Positions 1-5,726 of a DNA stretch of 27,655 nt are shown here, in pieces. The DNA is from JANNOG01 sp031398915. Its GTDB lineage: Bacteria; Actinomycetota; Actinomycetes; Actinomycetales; JBBAYJ01. The position numbers were made by a program, and so were the translations under genes. The notes beneath the pieces were generated by a model. The model did not search any database, was not told where the DNA came from, and saw nothing but the letters and a program-made list of their open reading frames with translations. Numbering within the stretch: position 1 is the stretch's first letter; each line of letters opens with the position of its first letter. The stretch spans positions 1 through 27,655 of the forward strand of contig JANNOG010000051.1 in NCBI GenBank assembly GCA_031398915.1, given 5' to 3'.

Positions 1-1253
1 CGGTGCTGGTGTGCCAGTCCGGAATCTGCCTGCTGAATCCGTCCGGGATCGACAGCGACAACGACGGTTGGAGCGACGCCGACGAAGTAGCGGCCGGCAC
101 CGACCCCAACGATGCGACCAGTCATCCGCAGATCCTGCAGATGCTCGACGGATACCTGGACCTCGGTATCCGGCCCGAAGGCTTCGCCATGCGAGAAGTG
201 ATCATCCTTCCCGAGACTGCCCCCGACGGCAGCAGCCTGACGACCGACGCGTTCGGCTTCGGCCCGCAGCGTAAGGACGCCATGACACGTCTGGGTCTGA
301 CCGATCCGATGCTCGCCGGGATCACCGCCCAGAACGGGCTGCGCGCGGTCGTCGACATGGCAGATACGAGCGCAACCGGACGGCCCCCGGTCAGAGTCGG
401 AGGTGTCGATCTGAGTCTGATCTCGGCGGTGGGCTCCGACGGACGTCTCATACCCTCTCCCACGACGACGAAGACATCCGACGGCGGTCAGGTCACCATC
501 TTCCGCACCTCGACCCACGACAGTGGGATCTACCTGGGCCCGGCCACCAAGGGCCCGGACGGAAACACCCATCAGGCGGCCCTGAGCTGGGACGAGAACA
601 AGAACTCCGACGGTACGACCACGACGACCTGGACGACGGGTGACTCGACCAGGAGGTCCGACGGGTCGAGCACCACGACGACCCACAGCTCGACCCTGAC
701 GACCGACAAGGACGGCAAGCCGATCTCCTCGACGACGAGTTCGACGCAGACCAATGTCGACAAGAACGGTACGAAGACCGAGACCACCGTCACCAAGACG
801 ACCGACAAGGACGGCCACACGACGACGACGACCACCACCACGACCACGGACGCCGACGGCAACGTGGTCGGTGAGCCGCAGACGACGTGCACCGGCGACG
901 CATGCGACCGTGACAGTGGTGAACTCGACCCGTCACCCATCTTCGTTCCCGGCTCGACCGTGGTCGCGACACCCGAACTGGATCGGCGACTGCGGACCCA
1001 TGTCGGCAGCCACACCACCTACGGCGAGACCCCGGTCGAGATCGGTGACGGCAGCGAGGCGGAGATCCCGCAGTACTCGGGGCACAACCCGGGCATCATC
1101 TACATCGACCCGACCAACGATGCCGTCTGGTACACCCCGTCCGCCACGATGCCCGACCCGGACAAGGTCGGCGGAAACATCACCGTGGTTCAGGGGTTCG
1201 TGCCGCCCGCGAACGTCTGTCTCCCGACCTCGAGCCTGCCCTGCCCGTCGTAG
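1..1253 (+). CDS. Secreted-type Thr-rich protein with calcium-loop repeats, 5' partial
   Basis: The frame is open from the left edge to a TAG at 1251-1253, so the true start lies outside the window; a GTG at base 3 is not convincing as a start. Near the beginning is an acidic DSDNDGWSDADE stretch followed by GTDPND, which resembles thrombospondin type-3 or EF-hand-like calcium loops. A mixed region of about 140 residues follows, then roughly 90 residues dominated by Thr, Ser, Asp and Gly in which short D-x-D/N-G turns (DKDGK, DKNGT, DKDGH, DADGN) alternate with Thr runs. The last 110 residues are less repetitive and hold four cysteines, two in TCTGDAC and two near the end. Composition suggests an extracellular, calcium-stabilised protein that could be O-glycosylated. 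I do not recognise a specific family and no catalytic motif is visible. The SAM riboswitch of metY follows closely. Confidence 0.75.
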   Translation, partial: VLVCQSGICLLNPSGIDSDNDGWSDADEVAAGTDPNDATSHPQILQMLDGYLDLGIRPEGFAMREVIILPETAPDGSSLTTDAFGFGPQRKDAMTRLGLTDPMLAGITAQNGLRAVVDMADTSATGRPPVRVGGVDLSLISAVGSDGRLIPSPTTTKTSDGGQVTIFRTSTHDSGIYLGPATKGPDGNTHQAALSWDENKNSDGTTTTTWTTGDSTRRSDGSSTTTTHSSTLTTDKDGKPISSTTSSTQTNVDKNGTKTETTVTKTTDKDGHTTTTTTTTTTDADGNVVGEPQTTCTGDACDRDSGELDPSPIFVPGSTVVATPELDRRLRTHVGSHTTYGETPVEIGDGSEAEIPQYSGHNPGIIYIDPTNDAVWYTPSATMPDPDKVGGNITVVQGFVPPANVCLPTSSLPCPS

Positions 1254-1276
1254 TGCCCGGTTGACAGGGCCCTGGG

Positions 1277-1300
1277 TGGTGGCCTTCACTGAGGCCACCA
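1277..1300 (+). promoter_or_regulatory. Perfect 8-bp inverted repeat in front of the SAM riboswitch
   Basis: TGGTGGCC (1277-1284) and GGCCACCA (1293-1300) are perfect reverse complements around an 8-base loop. The right arm shares its last bases (1298-1300) with the 5' strand of riboswitch helix P1. As RNA it could compete with P1. As DNA it could be a regulator site, because a TTGACA at 1261-1266 lies just upstream. It is not followed by a T run, so it is not a canonical terminator for the preceding gene. Function is inferred only. Confidence 0.45.
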
Positions 1301-1384
1301 TCCAGAGCGGCCGAGAGACCTGGCTCGTCGACGCCGCAGCAACCTCTCCTTCGGGGGTCGGTGCTACCGCCAGGACCGATGGAG
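1298..1384 (+). ncRNA. SAM-I (S-box) riboswitch upstream of metY
   Basis: The sequence carries the S-box signature in order. AGAG is at 1304-1307, GAGAGACC at 1313-1320, and the TGGCTCG / GACGCCGC / GCAACC core runs to about 1334. A short UUCG-capped helix follows, then GGTGCTA at about 1360-1366 and GATGGA at the 3' side. P1 can form from CCATC (1298-1302) and GATGG (1378-1382). The gene downstream is metY, the expected class of target. The P1 3' strand overlaps the metY Shine-Dalgarno GGAG (1381-1384), so SAM binding would hide the ribosome site directly. It does not look like SAM-IV, whose conserved core differs. Confidence 0.86.
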
Positions 1385-1389
1385 CTCAC

Positions 1390-2793
1390 ATGACTCTGCA
1401 CGCCCACCCTCCGGCTTCCCATTTCTCCGACTTCTTGGCAACCGACCTGCGGTCCGTGGTGCCCGCTGACCCCGTGGCCCCCGCAGTGCCGGCCGGGCCG
1501 CCGGGGTTCGCGACCGAACAGGTGCATGGCGGATCCGAGGTCGACGCCGGGTTCGGGGCCCGGGTATCCCCGATCTATCTCACCGCCGGCTTCGTGTTCG
1601 ACGACTTCGCCCAGGCTCGGGCACGGTTCGCGGGTGAGGACGACGGGTACACCTACTCCCGCCTGGCCAATCCCACCAACGCCGCGCTCGAACGTCGCCT
1701 TGCCCGACTCGAGGGGGGCGCCGAGGCCATTCTCGTCGGCAGCGGGCAGGCCGCAGTGACGGTCGCCCTGCTCGGCCTCCTCCAGGCCGGAGACCACCTG
1801 CTCTCGGCGGGGCGGATCTACGAGGGCTCGCGCGGGCTGTTCCGGGAGAACTTCGCCCGCTTCGGCATCGAGGTCTCGTTCGTCGACGACGCCACGGACG
1901 TCGACGCCTGGCGCGACCTGCTGCGCCCGAACACCCGCGCCCTGTTCGCCGAGTCGATACCGAATCCCACCAACGGCCTGGTCGACCTGCAGGCGGTCGC
2001 GGACCTGGCCCACGAGCACGGTGTGCCCCTCGTGGTCGACAACACCCTGGCCACGCCCTACCTGCTGCGACCGCTCGAGCACGGTGCGGACGTCGTCGTC
2101 CACTCGGCCAGCAAGTTCCTGTCCGGGCACGGTGCATCGCTGGGCGGTGCGGTCGTCGTCGGCCACGACATCGACGTCGCCGACCCTGTTGTGTTTCCAC
2201 ACCTGGCCACCCCCACCTCGGCCCTCGGCGGGCGGACCTGGCTACAGGCTCACGGCAGGCGCGCGTACGTCGAGTTCACCCGGCAGGTGATCGTGTCCAG
2301 GTTGGGCCCGACCATCTCCCCGCTCAACGCCTTCCTCATCCAGCAGGGTGTCGAGACGTTGTCCCTACGCGTCGCCCGGCACAGCGAGAACGCCCGGACG
2401 ATCGCTCGCTGGCTGGAGGCGCGGCCGGAGGTGGCCCGAGTCGACTACGCCGGTCTCGCGTCCAGCCCGTCCGCCGCCCTCGCCCGCCGCTACCTACCGC
2501 GTGGCGCAGGCTCGGTGTTCGCGGTCACCCTGCACGGTGGGGAGCCGGCCGCGCAGCGGTTCATCGACGCCGTCGAGTTGTTCAGCCGGATGACCCACGT
2601 CGGCGACGTCCGCTCGCTCGTCCTGCACCCGGCCAGCACCACCCACGCCCACCGCAGCGAGGCCGAGCGGCTGGCCGCCGGGATCGAGGACGGGTCGGTT
2701 CGGCTCTCGATCGGCATCGAGGACGTCGACGACCTGTTGATCGACCTCGAGCGGGCGCTGCGCGCGGTGCGCGCCGGCCTGCCCCCGCAGTGA
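1390..2793 (+). CDS. metY: O-acetylhomoserine sulfhydrylase (PLP-dependent)
   Basis: The product, 467 residues, belongs to the Cys/Met metabolism PLP enzyme family. MetY enzymes make homocysteine from O-acetylhomoserine and sulfide in the cytoplasm. Visible features are YTYSRLANPTN (about 87-97) with the phosphate-contacting Tyr/Arg, GSGQAAV (about 118-124), the PLP-ring Asp in VVDNTL (D217), and the Schiff-base lysine in VVHSASKFLSGHG (K242). The SRLANPTN style fits MetY better than cystathionine synthase. ATG 1390 is chosen because GGAG (1381-1384) sits 5 bases upstream and the SAM riboswitch ends there; the frame stays open further upstream but that part overlaps the riboswitch and the previous gene. 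The first 38 or so residues are a Pro/Ala-rich extension of no clear role. The gene is followed after 24 bases by a flavin monooxygenase in the same direction. Confidence 0.92.
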   Translation: MTLHAHPPASHFSDFLATDLRSVVPADPVAPAVPAGPPGFATEQVHGGSEVDAGFGARVSPIYLTAGFVFDDFAQARARFAGEDDGYTYSRLANPTNAALERRLARLEGGAEAILVGSGQAAVTVALLGLLQAGDHLLSAGRIYEGSRGLFRENFARFGIEVSFVDDATDVDAWRDLLRPNTRALFAESIPNPTNGLVDLQAVADLAHEHGVPLVVDNTLATPYLLRPLEHGADVVVHSASKFLSGHGASLGGAVVVGHDIDVADPVVFPHLATPTSALGGRTWLQAHGRRAYVEFTRQVIVSRLGPTISPLNAFLIQQGVETLSLRVARHSENARTIARWLEARPEVARVDYAGLASSPSAALARRYLPRGAGSVFAVTLHGGEPAAQRFIDAVELFSRMTHVGDVRSLVLHPASTTHAHRSEAERLAAGIEDGSVRLSIGIEDVDDLLIDLERALRAVRAGLPPQ

Positions 2794-2832
2794 GTCACCC
2801 GCAGTGAGTCACTCACAGTGAGTCACCCGCAG
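2787..2832 (+). repeat. 14-bp tandem repeat, three copies plus 4 bases
   Basis: Units are GCAGTGAGTCACCC (2787-2800), GCAGTGAGTCACTC (2801-2814) and ACAGTGAGTCACCC (2815-2828), then GCAG (2829-2832). The first copy contains the metY stop TGA (2791-2793) and the third contains the GTG start of the monooxygenase (2818-2820). Each copy carries GTGAGTCAC, but only the third GTG is in frame with the downstream gene. Confidence 0.95.
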
Positions 2833-4134
2833 CATTTCGGCTGGTTCTTCGCACGCGGGTTCGGACCGCAGGGCTGGGGGCGACCCGACGAACGGTGGAA
2901 CCACCGGTGGACCAAGCCACAGCTATACCAACAGGCTGTTCGCCAGCTCGAACAAGCCGGGCTCGACCTGGTGATCATGGAGGACGCGGTGTCGTTGGGT
3001 AACCCCGACACGCTGGACCTGCGGGTGCGTTCGGCCTACGGCGGCCCCAAACACGACCCACTGCTGCTGGCTCCCTACCTGTTCGACGTCACCGACCACA
3101 TCGGCATCGCGCCCACCGTCAACGCCGGGATCACACCCCCATACCTGGCCGCCCGGCAGGCAGCGACCTTGCACCACCTGTCGTCGGACCGGTTCGGGAT
3201 CAACCTCGTCACCGACGTCGGCAGTGCGCGTCACGTGGGCCTGGAGCCTCTCGGCCACGATGCCGCCTACGACCGGGCAGAGGAGTGGCTGGACGTCGTC
3301 CAGCGGCTGTGGCACAGCTGGGGGGACGGAGCGCTGGTCCACGACCGGGACACCGGCCATTTCGCTGATGGCGACCGGATCGAGGCGTTCCGGCACCGCG
3401 GCGCGTATTTCGACGTGGCCGGGCCGCTCAACGCCGTGCCGTTCGACGCCGGAGACCCTGTCGTGGTGTCACCGGGTGGTTCACCTCGCGGCCTCGCATT
3501 CGCCGGCACCCGCTCGGACGTTCAGCTGGCCCTCGCCCCGCTGGACGCCGACAGCGTGCGCGCCTACCGCGACCAGATCCTCGCCGCCGCTGCGACGTCG
3601 GGGCGTGGCCGAGACGACATCCGGGTGATGTTCGTCCTCAAGGTCGAGGTCGCCCCCAGTCACGACGAGGCCGTCCGGATCGTCGAGGCGTCGCGACACC
3701 CGTCCGATGACACGTTGCGCGAGGTGGCACTCGGTCAGTCCAGTGACCTGGAGACCGACCTGACCGCGCTGCCGCTGGACCGGCCGCTGCCCGCCGGACT
3801 GTTCGGCGACCATGTCTCGCAGGGCACGATCCGCGGCCTGCTCGGCAAGACGGGCGACCTGGCGACCAGCACCCTGCGCGAACTGCTCACCGCGAAGGCG
3901 CGCAAGGGTCTGATCGCCGAGCGGGCAGGATTCGTCGGCACGGCGGACGAGATCGCGGACTTCGTCGAGGACCTGGGAGACGCCGGGAACGACGGGTTCA
4001 TCTTCTCGGGCGACCTGCACCCCAGCACCGTGCACCGCACCCTGGACGCCCTCGTCCCGGTATTGCGCCGTCGAGGGCTGCTGCGTGAGGAGTTCGGCGA
4101 CGGTGGGGTGCGCGCCAACCTGTTCGACTTCTGA
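2818..4134 (+). CDS. NtaA/SnaA/DszA-type FMN-dependent monooxygenase
   Basis: The protein has 438 residues and belongs to the bacterial luciferase-like superfamily, NtaA/SnaA/DszA/DmoA branch. These two-component enzymes use FMNH2 from a separate reductase and oxidise small sulfur compounds, sulfones or chelators. Typical family segments are visible: the N-terminal GWFFARGFGPQGW, DLVIMEDAVSLG (about 50-61) with the acidic strand end, IGIAPTVNAGITPPYLAARQAATLHHLS (shown here by its two halves IGIAPTVNAG and PYLAARQAATL), RFGINLVTDVGS, and VVSPGGSPRGLAFA. The GTG at 2818 is the first usable start after an in-frame stop at 2791. Lying 24 bases after metY under the same SAM riboswitch, it probably supplies sulfite or another sulfur species for assimilation. 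The exact substrate cannot be read from the sequence, and no flavin reductase gene lies nearby. Confidence 0.85.
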   Translation: MSHPQHFGWFFARGFGPQGWGRPDERWNHRWTKPQLYQQAVRQLEQAGLDLVIMEDAVSLGNPDTLDLRVRSAYGGPKHDPLLLAPYLFDVTDHIGIAPTVNAGITPPYLAARQAATLHHLSSDRFGINLVTDVGSARHVGLEPLGHDAAYDRAEEWLDVVQRLWHSWGDGALVHDRDTGHFADGDRIEAFRHRGAYFDVAGPLNAVPFDAGDPVVVSPGGSPRGLAFAGTRSDVQLALAPLDADSVRAYRDQILAAAATSGRGRDDIRVMFVLKVEVAPSHDEAVRIVEASRHPSDDTLREVALGQSSDLETDLTALPLDRPLPAGLFGDHVSQGTIRGLLGKTGDLATSTLRELLTAKARKGLIAERAGFVGTADEIADFVEDLGDAGNDGFIFSGDLHPSTVHRTLDALVPVLRRRGLLREEFGDGGVRANLFDF

Positions 4135-4214
4135 CCGAACCCACGAGACGGAAGACGTCGGTTCTGCCTCGTGTACGGGATGGCTGATCCCGGCCCACAC
4201 CGAAAGGGCGCCTC

Positions 4215-4994
4215 ATGATCGAAATCCTCAACTCGACCGAACTTGCCCGAGCGAAGGACACCGGAGCCCTGGTCGCCGACATCCTGCACACGCTCAAGGG
4301 CCGCAGCACCGTGGGCACGAACCTCCAGGACATCGACCGGTGGGCCAAGGCCATGATCACCGAAGCCGGAGCCTTGTCCTGCTACGTCGACTACGAGCCA
4401 CCCTCCTTCGGACGCGGGCCATTCGGTCACTACATCTGTACGTCCGTCAACGACGCCGTACTCCATGGCCGGCCCTTCGACTACGCGCTCGCCGACGGCG
4501 ATCTGCTGTCACTCGACCTGGCGGTGTCGCTGGGAGGCGTCGTCGCGGACTCGGCGATCAGCTTCATCGTGGGCGACTTGGCACCCCCTGAGAGCGTTGC
4601 GCTGATCAACGCGACCGAACTCGCGCTGCAGGCGGGAATCGCCGCCGCCGGACCCGGAGCTCGCATCGGTGACATCTCGCGCGCCATCGGCTCGGCCCTG
4701 AACGAAGCGGGCTATCCGGTCAGCACCCAGTTCGGCGGTCACGGGGTCGGATCGACGATGCATCAGGAGCCGCATGTCCCCAATGCCGGGCGGCCCGGTC
4801 GTGGCTACACGTTGCGGCCCGGGCTGCTGCTGGCACTGGAGCCGTGGGTCATGACGGACACCGCGGAACTCAAGGTCGACGGCGATGGCTGGACACTCCG
4901 GAGCGCGACAGGCTGCCGGACGGCACACAGCGAGCACACGATCGCCATCACCGTCGACGGAGCCGAGATTCTCACCGTGGCGACGCAGGCGTAG
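4215..4994 (+). CDS. map: Type I methionine aminopeptidase
   Basis: The 259-residue product removes N-terminal methionine from nascent proteins and is a cytosolic two-metal peptidase. All pita-bread metal ligands are present: D101 (SLDLAV), D112 (VADSA), H176 (FGGHGVG), E209 (ALEPW) and E240 (HSEHTI). The substrate-side histidines H84 (NDAVLHG) and H183 (MHQEPHVPN) are kept. Length matches the short type I form without an N-terminal zinc or SH3-binding extension. ATG 4215 follows AAAGGG (4203-4208) by 6 bases. The 80 bases upstream hold no other gene. Since actinobacteria commonly carry more than one map gene, this one, away from the secY-adk-map-infA cluster, may be an accessory copy; that is inference. 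It is not obviously part of the metY operon. Confidence 0.92.
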   Translation: MIEILNSTELARAKDTGALVADILHTLKGRSTVGTNLQDIDRWAKAMITEAGALSCYVDYEPPSFGRGPFGHYICTSVNDAVLHGRPFDYALADGDLLSLDLAVSLGGVVADSAISFIVGDLAPPESVALINATELALQAGIAAAGPGARIGDISRAIGSALNEAGYPVSTQFGGHGVGSTMHQEPHVPNAGRPGRGYTLRPGLLLALEPWVMTDTAELKVDGDGWTLRSATGCRTAHSEHTIAITVDGAEILTVATQA

Positions 4995-5071
4995 CGCGGG
5001 AAGGCGCCGGTCGAGTAGGCCGACTGCAGACCCACTCAGCGCATCGACTCGTCTGTGTCGGTCGTGCAGAC

Positions 5072-5350
5072 TCAGAGAGCCCGCCGGATGTCGATGTCGC
5101 CGAACTGCGTGCGGGCACGTACGCCGACGGTCTGCTCGAACGCGTCCGGGGCTCGGTCGCCGTCGAGCTGGTTGCGCACGTGTCCGTTCGTCGAGGACAC
5201 ATCGAGCCAGGCCGGGACGCCGGGGCGCACGCCGATGATGACCTGGCCGAAGCCGCTCTCGACCTGGATGGACCCGTTCGACACCTCATGCAACCAGATG
5301 GCGCCGGAGGAGGTCTTCGCCGTGCCGGATACGGCGACACCAAGGTCGTG
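5072..5350 (-). pseudogene. Truncated remnant of a DUF4097-like (toast-rack) protein
   Basis: Read on the minus strand, an open stretch of 92 codons runs from just after an in-frame stop at 5351-5353 to TGA at 5072-5074. It encodes VSGTAKTSSGAIWL, then GSIQVESGFGQVIIGV, then AWLDVSSTNGHVRNQLDG, and ends TVGVRARTQFGDIDIRRAL. This short-repeat beta pattern with the terminal VRARTxxGDIxIRRA is how DUF4097-family proteins end. Full-length members are about 200-300 residues, so most of the N-terminal part is missing, and the only in-frame starts (for example TTG 5291-5293) lie inside the domain. I interpret it as a degraded gene with a breakpoint near 5350. A recent frameshift further upstream is less likely because the sequence beyond 5350 shows no matching pattern in other frames. 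Confidence 0.6.
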
Positions 5351-5404
5351 TCATGTCTAGTCGACGTGGTGTCATCCGGTGGATCGGTGGGAGTCAGGTG
5401 TCTG

Positions 5405-5614
5405 TCAACCCTTGGGGTTCACGGCCGGTCCTCGTCTGCTGATGAGGACCAGAGCGATCCCGACCACCACGACGATCGGTCCGATGATCGCCCACATGGT
5501 GTTGCCGGTCATCGAACTGCCACCGACATAGCCAAGGCCCTGCAGCGTCCAGACGCTGCCCAGCAGGGTTGCCACTATCCCGAATATCAGCGCCACAGTC
5601 TTATTCATGGGCAC
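5405..5614 (-). CDS. Small two-helix membrane protein of unknown function
   Basis: The 69-residue protein starts VPMNKTVALIFG and ends RRGPAVNPKG. Two hydrophobic segments, about residues 6-22 and 41-59, are separated by a short loop YVGGSSMTGNTMW, and a basic ISRR follows the second helix. That gives an N-in/C-in hairpin by the positive-inside rule. Proteins of this look, with the LQGLGYVGGSxMTG loop, are common and uncharacterised in actinobacteria. GTG 5612-5614 is preferred because AAGG lies 6 bases upstream; ATG at 5606-5608 is an alternative. It follows katG in the same direction after about 110 bases and could be read through from it. Confidence 0.75.
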   Translation of the reverse strand: MPMNKTVALIFGIVATLLGSVWTLQGLGYVGGSSMTGNTMWAIIGPIVVVVGIALVLISRRGPAVNPKG

Positions 5615-5632
5615 GAACCGCCTTCATCTCGT

Positions 5633-5664
5633 CGCAGCACTTCCGCCGCAGCACTTCCACCGCA
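5633..5664. repeat. 14-bp tandem repeat, two copies plus 4 bases
   Basis: CGCAGCACTTCCGC (5633-5646) and CGCAGCACTTCCAC (5647-5660) differ at one base and are followed by CGCA (5661-5664). The repeat lies in the gap between katG and the small membrane protein gene. The rest of that gap (5665-5726) shows no clear terminator. Confidence 0.85.
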
Positions 5665-5726
5665 CGGTAGCGTCCAGGCCGGCCAGTTCATGACCGACCT
5701 GGACACGCTCGATACCGGCCGGTCGA

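Noticed and set aside
1277..1300. Inverted repeat as the terminator of the first gene
   Set aside because: No T run follows and it merges with the riboswitch P1; a regulatory role is the better guess.
1298..1384. SAM-IV rather than SAM-I classification
   Set aside because: The AGAG...GAGAGACC...GCAACC...GGTGCTA order matches SAM-I, and the conserved SAM-IV core sequences are not seen.
754..1389. In-frame upstream extension of metY through the riboswitch and the preceding gene
   Set aside because: The extension has shadow composition (Arg/Pro-rich), covers the riboswitch, and ATG 1390 has a well-placed Shine-Dalgarno sequence.
5701..5726. Inverted sequence TCGATACCGG / CCGGTCGA after katG as a terminator
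   Set aside because: The arms abut without a loop and there is no T run, so it cannot form a normal terminator hairpin.
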